Positions 1 to 12,669 of a stretch of DNA of 64,000 nucleotides are shown here, one piece after another. Every line of letters starts with the position of its first letter. The stretch's first letter is position 1. The DNA lies in the NCBI GenBank assembly GCA_963556495.2, contig OY747702.1, positions 54,151,286 to 54,215,285 on the forward strand, read 5' to 3'. The notes beneath the pieces are model-generated. The model made no database searches and had not been told where the DNA came from. It saw only the letters and a list, made by a program, of their open reading frames with translations. A program made the translations under genes and the position numbers. Source of the DNA: Valencia hispanica. Taxonomy: Eukaryota > Chordata > Actinopteri > Cyprinodontiformes > Valenciidae.

Positions 1-2019
1 AGGAAAATAAAATTAACGATTCTCTTCTTAAAAATGGCAACTAAACAGAAAATGACAGGAAATGTATTACATCTTTGGAATAAAAGACAAATCCCCAAAA
101 TCCAAAAAGTTTGTTAATTTCTCTTTTTTTAAGCTGATAAATTTGCCCTTAAGGTTCTTGCATCCTAAATATGGCATTAATTTGATGGCTAAAACTGTGG
201 AGAATAGCTATCTAAACATATCAGGAACAGCGGTGGACTGAACTGTCTCTACTTGGCAACATGTCACAGTCCTGCTCTGCACATTTGTTATGGTACCACT
301 TCTGGCTGTGGCTGTTCTTTCAGTGCATTCTGTGGTTCTGCTGCTGCTGCTCCCTCCCCCCAACTGCAACAGACACCAGCTGAGGTCTGACCCCTGCTGA
401 CAGAAATGGAGGTTGTATTGAAGAGCAATTAAATTTAATGTTAGTCTTGATTCTGCTGCCAATTAGACAAAGGTTGTTTAATGTAACATGCAGTTTTCAA
501 TTTATTGCTTTAAAAACTGTTGTTGGAGTAGTTGTATGGCTATTAAAATAGTAAACATGAGGGTGTTTTTGTGGTTTGATACATTTTCCTAAATATGTCA
601 TCAAATATTTATGAATTTACTTTCCTTTCTGTTCTGTTCACTTGTACCCAATGAAATTGTCATGCCACATTCATTAGTGAACATGCATGCATTTAAATGG
701 CCACCTACTGAAAACAGAAATCCAGAGCTCAGCCTCAAGGTGAGGGACACATCTCATCAATGCATTGCTCGGTCGGTGGGCAAATGTTACACCATGATGA
801 ATGTGAGGGGATAATCACAAACTTACATGCAGATCTAAAACAGTGTGCAGCAAAATGGGTCTGTCAGGTATCAAAATATGTTTTTTTCTATTTTGATGTT
901 ATTAATATACTTTCTATACTCAATTCAGTTTATTTATATAGTAACAATAACATAAAAAACTTTATCTCAATTACCTTTACAAGACAAGCACTTCTGAGTC
1001 CATTCCAATACAATCTAAACATTTAGTCAACTTTGGCTAACTGAATACTAACTGAATATTTTACTGATTTAATTGTTTCTGTCCTATACACCATGATTTT
1101 ATACTGATCTGCCTATAATTATTTTAGTAATTTATTTTTATCAGTTACTGTTTACATGGAAATCATTTTCTAGAGCTTTGTGTCTCAGGGCTCACACACT
1201 ACCCCTTGAGGCAAAAGGCGGTATTAAACATGTCAAAACAGCCATTTAGATGGGTGTTAGTTAAAAGAAAGTACACCCTCTTTATATCTTGAGTTTTTTT
1301 TGCATCTTGTTTGTATTTAAGGGATTACTTTTTTTTTTGGGGGGGGGGGGTACTTGATTTTTTTCTTTCCCTTATTTCTTCAGTATTAGACAGTAACACT
1401 GTCTAATCTTCTTTGTGTTTTTATACACCTATGTATGGTTTGATTGAAAAAAAATATCCTAGAAAGGAATGGATAATTTATATGTTAAAAACTTTCAAAT
1501 TCAGGGAAAAAGATCCAACTTCTATATTTAAGGAAACATTATTATCGAAGGTGTCATTTTATTAAGCCACAAAGTCATGCTCAACAAGAAATTTGGTATC
1601 ATGACCCCTGCAACCCAGACACCCATATCCATCTTATTCCTGGTGGTTCTGCTGGAGGTTTGCGAACATGTTTTGCTATTCCCAGCTGCACCTTTAATTA
1701 GACGACGCTTAACCTGGGCTCTGTTTAGCATGCACTAAAAGGGAAACAGGATTATACCTGCAGTCATTGGAGACGAGGCAGCAACACAATTGTGGCTGAT
1801 GAATTTAAATTTAAAGGAACCACCTACAGTACAGCAGGCTAGCTCTTTTCAATTTCAAACTAAAGCCAGTAGAGATCCCTCCATCATTCTTTTGTGTTGT
1901 TTAGTTTTGTTGTAATACCTTGATATAGTTATGTTTCACTCTGCTTAGTATATAGTATCATCTTTAGTTAGGTGGAGTACCTTGAACTTCCTAACTGCCA
2001 ACCTGGAGTCGTTTTAACT
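1..2019. other. Unique AT-rich DNA, no gene seen
   Basis: Open frames here are short, overlap on both strands and resemble no family I know. The only notable local feature is a homopolymer junction of ten T (1329-1338) followed by twelve G (1339-1350). No transposon ends or RNA gene were recognised. Confidence 0.6.
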
Positions 2020-2620
2020 AAATATTTTCCGTATTTGATGGAAAAATCTGAAGGCCATCCATCATTTTGACAAATTAATATTCACACATCTGACCACCTG
2101 GTTCAGACGTGCAGACATTTTCAACTTTACGCTCGGAATACAGGTAACTAAATCAATCAAAAAAAGATTCCCAAGAGAGCATCTGAGCATCATCTTAGAC
2201 CTGGACAACGTTACCAATCCATCTCGCTATCCAGGAGCTGACAGCGCGTAGAAGAAAACCCCCATGAGAAACCGTCTGTCCAAGGCAAAAATCCAAAATA
2301 TCATGACAATGACCTCTGCAGCAAACCTGCTATTTTATTATACATAAATGGGTGAGCATTTCAGTTCCATGCAGAGCAGGAGGAACTTGTGAGACTGCGT
2401 TCAGGCCACAGCAGGTGAACTGTTTGTATTTTAGGTGCAATCGTTTAATTTCATTTTTATATGCAGTTCTCTATCCAGCTTGCTTGGGTTGAATATTATT
2501 TAAAATGAATAAAGAAAATAAATAGTATTGAATGAGTTATAATTTGTTATAATCGATGGGCAAAAATAGATTAAGACTGGATATGTTAGACCCCATCGAT
2601 GAAAATGGCGGATTAAAAAA
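2020..2620 (+). mobile_element. Eroded hAT-type transposon relic, copy 1
   Basis: This stretch aligns by eye with 47880-48650 and, inverted, with 28075-28470. All three copies can be read as the peptide REHLSII-DL followed by SRYPGA (here near 2176-2250), which suggests a once-coding segment. The tail segment near 2470-2600 also matches the tail of the 47880 copy. The hAT assignment comes from the copy at 47880, which carries a recognisable C-terminal dimerisation segment. Stops and indels show it is dead. No terminal repeats or target duplication were found, so the ends are approximate. Confidence 0.5.
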
Positions 2621-4370
2621 AAAGAGTCTAGCGCGACCTCTGCTGCCAACCACATTGAATCTCAGCAGCAATTGCTTATATATTAAAAAAGATGTGCTGA
2701 ATACCAAACCAAAACCATCAAAGAGAGTTTTTCCAATGTTTTATTTATGAGAGATATTCAGGTCAATATTCGCATTTGTTCCGGTGCAAGGGCATTATTT
2801 CTGTTTTGCACCTGTGCACAGAAAAGAATGAAAGTATGTCACAGTTGTCTTTACAAATAGACATGAGTGGTTGCTGGAGAATGATTTTTCCTTTCATGCC
2901 ATGCCAATACATGCACTATTAGATATATGTCCTTTTGATCTGTTTTAAATCCACGACATGAATTACAACCATGTTACAACAACAAGCTGAGCTGGAACCT
3001 CTGTCGCATTTCAGCATGTTATGCTGCATGTTGGAATCAACTGTTTAGCCATAATACATACATTAACACACTGCAATGTCACAGTCAGGAGTAATGTTAA
3101 AAGTAATGATTTCTGTTCATGTGTGTGATAGAAACAAGGTGGTAAGGTCTGTTATTTATCTCACACTGCCACCTAGACTTTATACTTGGGTATTAAAAAA
3201 GTAAACATCATACCTGAGAGCTAAATATTTATTTTGGTTTTGGTATCAACCAATTAGGATTTCAGTTCTATCCACAGATTGATTCCTCATTATTTACTTT
3301 GCGTTCTTTGTCTAATTTCTGTGAAGCGCACTTTTAATCTCACGTCTCATGTCTGTGAAACTAAGAAGCATCTCGTCAAAGCAAAATACTCAAACTGTTG
3401 TTCTATATACGAGTCAAAAGAGGTCCGTAACAGCAGGACTCAGTTATGGTTTGATCCCTTGCCTTGTCATCTGGAGACATCTTTCAGAGCTTTCAGCAGA
3501 ATTTGGCTCAACTCCACAATCTCACTTCGATCGCACCGGTAATGCTTAGCGTCTATTTATACAGTGCGAGCAAATGGCTGGAGCAGGTTTTGAAGCACGG
3601 CATTAACAAGCCGAGATGTCCGAATGGAGCAACCAATGGACGTGGAGTGCTATGTGCTGGGGAATGGCAGCTTGGAGAGGATATTTGAGATGACTTCCTC
3701 ATTTTTGAAAAGCATCCACTTCCTCACATTGGCTCAGGGGATAGTTTTTATAGGTGGGACTGTTCATCCTCTTCATTTACCAACCACAACCCCCCCTCCC
3801 CCCACCCCTTTCAGACTTCACCCCATTGTTGGCCAGCCTGGAGTTTGAACACAAGCCAGACCACCTTCAGTCTCCGTCATGCATTGTTCGCTGCTGTGTG
3901 TTGCGACAAACCCCAGTTTACTACGGCTGCACTGGGACATCTGGCCTTCCAGCAACTGCCACCTGTTTCTGTGGAGGGTTCGTGCACCAAACTGGGATCC
4001 CTGATATGCCCATTTGTTGGCCGCATTAGTTGCAGCACGTCATGTGATGTGACAGACTAAGCTCTGTACTCAGTACTGTCTCAAGTTTCCCATTAAAGAT
4101 GAACAGGAAGAATGAGCTGGTGGAAGCGGGGACGGGGGGTGGGGGTTGTGAATGGATTTTACATTTCATACAGCAGGGATCACACCAAACTCAGAAGTTG
4201 TCAAAGTTGGGCAACATTTTGACTTTGACTGTTTCATTATAAATATACGCCAGGCAGCATTTATTAAAATAATAGATTTTAATCTACATTTCTGACATAG
4301 AACCCTGAATCTGTTTGAAAGACTGTACCACCCTGTTGCCCACGGAGGTCTCAGAGTATAAAATCGTGAA
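2621..4370. other. Unique DNA, no gene seen
   Basis: Overlapping short open frames between 3279 and 4060 lie in different frames and show no recognisable domain or shared splice structure. I see no repeat family here, apart from C-rich and G-rich tracts near 3788-3806 and 4130-4146. Confidence 0.5.
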
Positions 4371-4379
4371 TAACTTAAA

Positions 4380-4450
4380 CTTGCAATAAATAATTTAGTT
4401 GGACCCTACCCTGGACAAATTGAATTTCCCCTTTTTGGCGATAAATAAAG
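4380..4450 (+). mobile_element. Retroposon-like 3' tail fragment
   Basis: The sequence GAATTTCCCC...ATAAATAAAG immediately before the TATC array resembles the 3' end of fish non-LTR retroposons, which finish in a polyadenylation-like motif and then a short tandem repeat. Only the last ~70 bases are recognisable. Family not assigned. Confidence 0.4.
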
Positions 4451-4637
<187 letters not shown>

Positions 4638-4639
4638 AC

Positions 4640-7600
4640 TTCAGGGTGATTTTTCTGATGGGGTAAATCAATGCACCCAGGCCTCTCGGCCGTTGTATCT
4701 CCATCCAAAATTGGTCCTTTATTGAACTTGCTGAGACATCTGCATATCAGGACTGCAGATCACAGTTTTTATTGAGATAAAAATGATCAGTGCTAAACAA
4801 ACTCTGTTGTTGCTAAGTTTTAACTTGCCATGGCCATATTGTATTTTGACATCAGGGATGATGAGGAAACCTCAGATGTTGAACAACATGTTGAATGTGT
4901 GATTCATTTTGAAACACAGTAACATAAATAGTCCATCTCCTCATTTGTAGAATTCTTGTTGTATTTGAGGAGGTGGTACTTGTTGCAAAAATCACTGAGA
5001 ACCACAAATTAATGAATTTATGATGCATTTGTTTTGCCTCTGAAGTTAAAAACTGAATCTGTGAAAGATATCATATACAACTTCACTGTGTTCTAGCTAA
5101 AAGTCCAAAACCCAGTGGGATTTGTTTACTTTTATTGTAGAGATCAGTCGAGCCACTTTTGACAATATTATTTGATAACAATGTATTTTTACACATCTCT
5201 TGGAGATAAACAGTGTAGTAATGTAGGATTGTACACTACTATTGCTGGTGATTACCATCCGTCTGTCCTTTTTTTGCTTAATCTTGGTACGGGTCACAGG
5301 GGCAGCAGCTTAAGCAGTATCACCATAGTATCACCATGTAAGAACACATGGTAGCCATGTTGGATTATAAGGGATGCAACTGTGAAGAAACTCAGACTTT
5401 TCATCTTAACATTTAGTGCTGCTCCAATTGATTTTTTCCAAACCTGAATGAAGATATTCTGACCTCCAACAACAAACAGGAAATCATCATTGTTGCTCAG
5501 CTGTCTTGATGGACAAAGGGTCACATTCAACACGTTCTGGGTGGTCATAATGTTTTGACTTTGTTTTCCTTGGAAGTAATCTATGAAGTAGAAATTATGG
5601 CAATTATCTGAATCATTTTTAGAAAAGTCTTCTTCCAGATGTTCTCCACAGCCAGAGTGCTAATAAGCTGCTGGAGGAAACAGGAAATAACTTCATGTCA
5701 GTACGTAAGGAGATATACAGAGATCTTTGATGCATTCCTTATGAGCAGGAAAGTAAGAATTTCAGGGTTCACAGTGGGGATTTTTAGCTCAAACAGCTTC
5801 TTACCACTGTCTCAAATAAAACATCATTATTTCCCTTCAACATAACAATTTTTACCCACACCCCCTGTGCTGATATTTACATCTGGAGAGCATATTTTTG
5901 ACATAGAAAATGTTGCTAAGACTTCGCTTTTTTTTTTTTTTGCATGTTTGTAACTGTAACTTATAAGCAAAACACAGACAAAGGGATTCTAATTATCGAA
6001 AACATATTCATTTGCAAAAATGTGTATGCCAAAGTGTAGCTGCACTGGATGGTACAACAGATAAATATGAATATGTGTTTTTAAAATAATCCGTTTTATT
6101 ATTTGTTGTAACAGTGTGTGGGATTGTACACACATGCAGCGATTGTAAATGCAATAAAATAAAACACAAATACAGACTTTTCTTTAATTTACTTTAAACT
6201 ATGTCACTTCGTTTGATTGTTCATAGATTACAGGAATTTCTTCCAATGTTTCTCCTACAATTTTCAGTCTGCGTCTTCAATGACTCTGCACAGGAAAAAA
6301 AATTGCCATTAGCATTTCCATCTTTATGTGTTTCTCGACTTGGAGCTGATTTGAGGTCAGTGGGGTCAGGTGGAGGAAAACATCTTGCTTCCTCTGTGTA
6401 AGAAAAAGACACACAGTCTGAGGTAGAACAAGTGACTTAGTGGGTGTTTCCCATCAGGGGGTAAAAACAACTGAGAGCAAGAGTTTTTCACACCCGCCCT
6501 GTTAATTAGCTTCCCAGTGGTGTTCTGGAAACTATTCTTTTTACCTCACCCAGCAGGGAAGAGAAGAAAAGTACCTTTCAGCCTCTCAGGAAGAAGTGAG
6601 CCACAGAAGTTATCTCTCTTTTGCCAATTTGTGTATCATACTAATAAGGTAAAGCATATAAATACGTAAAAAACATTGTTTCATTTGTTTACTCCCATTG
6701 GAAATAAAATCCCGAAATTTCAAGTAAGACACTTCTGGTTCTGCTCTCCGTTACATAAACCCCTCTTTCAAGGCTTTGGGAAAGCCTCTGGAGTTCTTCA
6801 GCTTGTCTCCCACACCTCCCTATCCCTTTCCTATTTGTCTTCTGAGGAGCAGGTGCTCTGAGATTTAGATATAATTATTCAGACAGGCAGCGAGGGCATC
6901 AAGACAATTCCTCTTGAGAGGTAGGAGATTATGAAGAAGCAGAATTTGAGACATGTTTGTCTGACACAATTTAATGAAGGATCTGCAGTAGTAAAATCTC
7001 CCTAGGGTGTAAACCCTCACTGTGTATTCCAACTTTTCAGACTTTTGAATGGACTTTAAGATTAATATTGATCTTACTTCATGTGTTTTAAATCACAGAA
7101 AGAAGGTTATGTGATATGATAACATGGTAAAATAAAAAAGATACAATTAGGAAGTTCTTAAAAGACATGGACAATCTGATGGTTGAATTTAAACATTTGT
7201 TAACCTGTTTCTCCTTATTCCTGTTTTCCTCTATGAATGTATTGTTCTTTACTTGGTAAGTGCATAGTTATTTCAGAATAATACTGTATCTTACAATGCC
7301 AAAATGAGCAAACCAGTTTTTTCTAAAGCTTATGTGTTGAACGTCTGTTTGCAGTTGCATGGGTTGAAATTATTTACTAGAATTAAAGCAGCTGCATTGG
7401 ACTTGTATCAAATTATGCAAAATGAGTTTATGTCTTTTCAAACGGCTTCCAAATTGTGTCATCTGTCTCTTTACATCAGAAAATCTATTTTCTTTTTTTG
7501 TCTGCACATTCTCAAATTATCAAAGACTTGTCCAGATCCTAAATGCATCTCTGCTTATTGCACTTCTTTATTTCTTTTCATGGCAATATTTGGCCAGATG

Positions 7601-8160
7601 CTCAGAAAGACTGTTTCATGGCAGATCTCATCAGATGAAAATCCAAATTAATTTGTCAGGTCATGTTCGACCAACTCATTACAGGCAGTTCGATTAGAAA
7701 GCAGAATGGTCTCAGGTGACTGACAAGGCAGCTGAAGCCATTATGCAGAGATTTGGGATCACATCCCAGTGTTGGAAGGCTGTTCCCATCCACAGGCCTC
7801 CAGGAGTCATCTATCATGAGGAATTCTCATTTTGTTCTTTAATGTTGGCTACATGTTGTTGTTGCAAGCCACAGAAATGATCAGAATTTGGCCAGATTGA
7901 ACCACGGACTGAGCATGCTCATTCATTGTTATCAGCAACAATTAATGTCTTTCAGTGATTTGGCAAGGAGAGAATGACAGGCCATGTTGAAAATGGAGGC
8001 GTGTTTCTCAGAGCCTTGCCAAAGCTGGGCAAGATCAAATACTCAACACTGCTTCCTTTGCCAAAGTCGGCAATTAAAGCACATTCCACTCCAGACTCAG
8101 TATCCTGGTCTTAAATGTCTTCAATATTTCCTTTTAAACAATTGTGGAAATAGTTTGGAA
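4640..8160. other. Unique AT-rich DNA, no gene seen
   Basis: There is no recognisable coding or transposon sequence. Short tracts include T14 near 5928-5941. Base composition becomes more balanced around 6340-6620 and 7670-8110, and those stretches look non-repetitive. They could be conserved non-coding DNA, but this cannot be judged from one sequence. Confidence 0.5.
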
Positions 8161-8185
8161 TTTTAACACGTGTCAATGTGTGATA

Positions 8186-8198
8186 TATAAATATATAA

Positions 8199-8245
<47 letters not shown>

Positions 8246-8248
8246 TAT
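8186..8248. repeat. AT-rich (ATATATAA)/(AT)n tract
   Basis: Several ATATATAA-type units run into a pure AT dinucleotide array. It directly precedes the hAT-like MITE at 8264. Confidence 0.9.
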
Positions 8249-8395
8249 AGACAGCCCTATAGCATTAGGGCTGTTAAATGATTAAAAATTGTGATCATTT
8301 TTTAACATTCCTAAATATGGCAGAAAAAATACAATTTTCGAGTGTAAATAAAGGACAAAAATGGATGCCGTTGCTCTTTTTTTAAAGGAGTCATA

Positions 8396-9112
8396 ACCTA
8401 GTATTACCTTGGATACCCACGCTCTATTATAGTCTTTCAGGCCCTTCTAAAAAAGAAAAGTTGAAAAAAAATAAACACAAAGCTCTCCTGACCCTTATTC
8501 CTGAAGGCATTATTGTCTCGTGAGATCTGATGCGATATTTTGGCTGTCGTGGACAGTCATTGTAATAATGCAAACGCGTTGATTGGTGGCATTCTAGGTC
8601 ATTTGTTGTTTCCAAAGTAGCAGCCATTACCCGTGTTGTCCTCGAAGCTACTACTCCCGCTAGCATTCAATAGCCGCATTAGCAGTTAGCTGCTGTTTGT
8701 TACACACAGGAGAGCAATAAAAACACAGCCTTACCGTTTCAATTGCAGGCAAGTCTCTGATTGTTGGAAGGGCCCCTTTTTCCAAACGGAGCTCGAGTTC
8801 GTACTTCGAATCGGAATTCAGTAATGACGGCGCTCGACTGAATATGAGGGGGAGAGGAGCAGGGCGGGCTTCCTCCAGCATAGGTCTGCGATGTCCATAT
8901 ATGGTATATCCTGCGCCGACTTGACGACAAGTCGGACAGAAATTCAACATCGCGTATTTGAGTGCGCGTGCACGTGGGCTGGTTGACGAAGCCATGGGTA
9001 AACAAACGCTTCAAACAAACGCTATCGGCTTCCCGGGCAATGTATAATCGTTAGGCAATCATAACATACATTTTTTCTTGTGGAAAAGTGAAAATTACAG
9101 GTCATGACTCGT
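8396..9112. mobile_element. TTAA-flanked DNA transposon inserted in hAT-like MITE
   Basis: The insertion lies between TTAA at 8392-8395 and TTAA at 9113-9116. Its ends form an imperfect inverted repeat: AGGAGTCATAACCTAGTATT at the left, and ACGAGTCATGACCTGTAATT when the right end is read on the other strand. The sister MITE at 42123 has a single TTAA (42279-42282) and uninterrupted sequence at this point, giving an empty site. TTAA duplication is known for piggyBac and Kolobok transposons; which of the two applies is not resolved. The interior is richer in GC and CpG than its surroundings and carries a splice-bounded reading frame on the minus strand. Confidence 0.7.
8735..8995 (-). CDS. Candidate first coding exon inside the TTAA element
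   Basis: On the minus strand an ATG with a following G (8993-8995) opens 87 codons that end exactly at a donor-like site, ACG|GTAAGG. Downstream on the same strand, a pyrimidine-rich tract ending in AG (8447-8448) precedes 13 in-phase codons (8408-8446), which end at another donor-like AAG|GTAATA close to the element end. The peptide has one CxxC pair (FCPTC, residues 19-23) and a charged stretch (residues 63-73). I recognise no family. It may be a remnant of the transposase or of a captured host exon. No other exon is visible, so any complete product would have to be encoded elsewhere. An unspliced reading would continue to a stop at 8660. Confidence 0.3.
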
Positions 9113-9733
9113 TTAAAAGTAACACAGGAGAGATGCATGGAACTTTTGTTTTGAACTCACAATCACATTTATACGTGGCCCATTTAACCTATTTATCTTT
9201 TAGCCAGTTGCTAAGGCAAACTATCCGGTTAACATTTTCTAAAACAACACTAATTTTTACTCTGGGATCAATAAAGCATTTTTGAATTGCATTGTATTCT
9301 TCTGAACAATAGAAGGATTATTTGCTTATCAACATGAGCAAAATGGTGTGGAAAAGAACCTTTACAAATATCCAGTTCCCACTGTTATTATTTGCAGTTA
9401 TCTTGCAGCTGCACTGTTGGTTAGCTATGTTAGCTTGTTTGTTAGCCAAGGCTTACCTGATGTGAAGCTATTGCTGCAAATAGTTGCATTTTTAATCATC
9501 TTCTCGTTTCAATCGCTTCTTCTGAGCATTTACAACACCTGATCGTGTCTCTTTCTGCAGACTGAACGGGCAGTAGAGCAGGAAGTGACGTAGTGATGTA
9601 ATCCCACTATCTGGCCTGCGACAGAGAAGAGACATTCATATGGAGCCATGTAAGCCATTCGGATCTGCCATGCTGTTTATGTGAGGAGCACTGAACGAAG
9701 CGCGGGCTGAACTGCAGGATAAAGGGTATATAT

Positions 9734-11929
9734 ATATAAAGCTCTAAACAGGGCAGCATGCTTAATTCTAGGTCGGTCTGTGGTGAATGACAGCACAGCA
9801 GACACTATACTGTTAATGACTACACAATTACACTCAACAGACCACTTTGAGTTTTGATAATTTTGATGAGTATTGCACACTATTCAGGTATAACTGCCCA
9901 GATTTACAATAGACTGCTACAATAGACTACTACAGCAATGTTCATTTGAATTAATCTGTTAGTAATCCATTAATATGTTCCCAAACTATGTAATTTTAAT
10001 AATTATCTTCAGATGACATTGTGGTTCCTGCAGCTTTAATTAAACAGCTAAGAGATTGAAAGCCTTTCCAGTTCCATGTTTATAGTTTAATAATCTTGAG
10101 AAAAGTCAAAATTATATCCCGCAATGGTTTCATATCCCTTGATGGTACTTTTGCCATTTTGGGACATTTATGTCCAGTGACTGCTTTGTCTGCAATTATA
10201 ATCTCCACCAGGCTAACCAGAGTTCCCTGAGCTGGTGAAGAAAACGGCCATTGACTGCAGGTAAAAATATGAATGAACTCATTAAAACGTTTACAAGAAT
10301 TTACATTCAATTTGTGGCTGGAAGTATTCAGACAATGAAGCAGAGTACCCATCAAGTAGACAAAGTATGTCTAGGGACCACAGACAAGAACTTTTGATAG
10401 CCTAATTTATTTCAGTATACAATTTTATTTTATTTACTTCCTTATTGATAATTATTATTTTATTTCTGGGATCTCTTATTATTGTTAGGTTGCTAAGTGG
10501 TCTAACATATTAGAGCCACACCCTATATCCAATTAAAGTCTTCATTGTAATGTTAATGTGTGCCATGTGGCAACGGTCTGCTTTGGTGCAATATTTGGTT
10601 GGTTATAATATTACAAGTATGATGTGTTCATGCTCTGCATATCTATTGCACATTTTGTCAGTCAATTGCTTTATAACTTCTCTTAATACTACATGCCCAA
10701 ATCAGGTATATTTTCTCAGTGGTCAAGATGCTAAAACCCATTAAGAGTGGTGGGGATGTTAAAGAAAGAAAAGTGTCCTAAAAATGAGGGATTGTTCGTA
10801 ATCAATTTTCTCATGATAAGTTTGTGCAGCCCTTAGTAGGGCCGACTCTGACCATTGTGGTGCCCTAGGCAAGATTGTTACTGATGTCCCATTGCATCTA
10901 AGTCACAGAAACATTACGCATGGATTCAAGCTTTTATTTATATCTGAGAATCTGATAGGTGGAGGTGGGGTTGAAATATATCAAAGTGCATCTGAGGAGA
11001 GACAAGTCAGTCAGTCAAATATTTTTACCACAGTTAATTACATGAATGCTTGATTTGACGTAATCACAAAGTAGTCTTCGTTTGTATGAAAGAAGATTTA
11101 TTATTATTGCAGTAACTCAGATCAATGACAAACACAGAAAAAATTTATATAAATAAAACAAAGCATAAAAATTACATTCACGGGTGACAGTTGAACTAAG
11201 CTGATAATGTATTGTTAGAATGCAAAGCCCTAAAAACAACAAAAATGTCTGACTTTTTAGAAGAAAATGACCAATATAATCCTGACACAATTTGTTTTTG
11301 TTCTGAGGAAGACTTTAAATGAACCTATTTCAACAATGTTAATGATTTTTGACAGACTTACAATAACTTATTTGTTCAACTTTATTTTTTTTGCTTTTGT
11401 ATTTAAAATTTTTACACAGTATTTTTGTTGGTTTATAAATGTTTGTTGCCACAGACCACAGTAGTAAATACTTGTTTTAGAAATGGTTTGCAATGTTTTC
11501 TGTTTAACATGTTAGTCTGGACTTAATTCACTGCAGGAGACAATGTCCGTTTCTCTTCCTCTCATTGGTGCTGCATTAGCGTGCTATTGTCAAGTTAACT
11601 TTGACAGCACTAATAAGTGCACACACACACACACACACATGCACACACGCATGAGTTGTTAATAACAAATAATTAATATAAGTTAAGGGTAAGATCAACT
11701 TGAGTCGCATATAGCTATTTATTTCTTAAAAACAATGCTGCTATCATCCAGAACAAGTTAACTAGCAGCTGCAACAATTACTACAATCCATAATAATTTA
11801 AATAATTTTGTCACATTAAAGTTACTATATGTACATCTGTCTTCTTCACATTTTCCCTCCTCTTCTCTCCTTCATTTTCTTCAAAGGGCACCTGACTGTT
11901 TTATCCTTGTAGACATAATAGCCTACCGG
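9734..11929. other. Mostly unique AT-rich DNA with a CA repeat
   Basis: A CA dinucleotide array lies near 11618-11638. A short segment near 10830-10880 (containing GGTGCCCTAGGC) resembles 58980-59025 (GGTGCCCTATGC) and is probably a fragment of a dispersed repeat. No gene was recognised. Confidence 0.5.
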
Positions 11930-12208
11930 GTACGGCGTACACGTCACAAATCTATCAAGCAGTTGCTTGGACCAGCTTGAAGCTTCTTGCAAAGAAGAGT
12001 AGGTGAAAAGATTCCATCTCTACATGTGTAGAGCTTGTAGAAACTTGGGAGTGGTGAATGACACACTCGTTTAGATTTTAACATGTCAAATATTTTTAAA
12101 AAGATTTGTTTTCTTTTCAATTAACAGTTCCAATTACATCATACATACATTGTGATTGAAAGAATGGAAAAAAGTTCAAGGAGTATGAATACTTTTACAG
12201 GCACTGTA
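11930..12208 (+). mobile_element. Tc1-like transposon, right-end relic
   Basis: The right end reads GTATGAATACTTTTACAGGC then ACTG and a flanking TA (12209-12210), the layout of a Tc1 terminal repeat. Inside, TTGCAAAGAAGAGTAGG...CCATCTCTACATGTGTAGAG matches the C-terminal coding part of the Tc1 family seen at 44045, which encodes a KEEW..-type helix. The rest of the transposase and the left end are missing. Confidence 0.55.
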
Positions 12209-12209
12209 C

Positions 12210-12620
12210 TCTCAAAACCCCTGTATACTGTATAACGGTTCCTTTTGGGAAGCCAGAGTTGGGCATTTTTGTCTTAAGGTTTATAAAAGTTTCATAAAAC
12301 GCTGGTACATTTTTCATACAGATTTATACAGGTTCATACCTGTTCATCCTAAATCACAAGTAAACAAAATAAAAATGTGGTTTTTGTCTGAGGTTATGGC
12401 CTAATTGAAACCAGAAAAATCAATTATCCAAATGATTAATTGCACTTACAGATGATCACTTAGAAAAATAGATATTTTAATTTCTAGTGGGTAATCACAC
12501 TGAAGTGACCATAATAGTTACCATGCATGGAACATTCCTCTGTCAGCAGCTTCTAAAAAAAAGTAAATGTGAGTGTGTGTGATATCAGATCAGATTTAGA
12601 CCTACTTTAATTGTTAACAG
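12210..12620. other. Unique DNA, no gene seen
   Basis: AT-rich, with no recognisable coding or repeat sequence. Confidence 0.5.
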
Positions 12621-12623
12621 AAC

Positions 12624-12624
<1 letters not shown>

Positions 12625-12666
<42 letters not shown>
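12625..12666. repeat. (TA)n microsatellite
   Basis: About 20 TA units end directly at the terminal repeat of the next Tc1-like element. Tc1 elements insert at TA, so the array probably supplied the target. Confidence 0.93.

Positions 12667-12669
<3 letters not shown>

Larger units (their letters stand above)
8264..9733 (+). mobile_element. hAT-like MITE, copy 1, right end missing
   Basis: It begins with TTAGGGCTGTTAAATGATTA, close to the start of the sister element at 42123. It then follows that copy through the landmarks GTAAATAAAGGACAAAA (near 8344), GAGAGATGCATGGAACTTTT (near 9128) and GACAGAGAAGAGACATTCA (near 9620). The copy stops near 9733 without the right terminal repeat, and a short TATATATA tract follows. 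It carries a 717 bp insertion (8396-9112). Relative to the sister copy, the internal LINE-like segment is shortened to CTCTGGGATCAATAAAG (near 9258). Confidence 0.7.
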
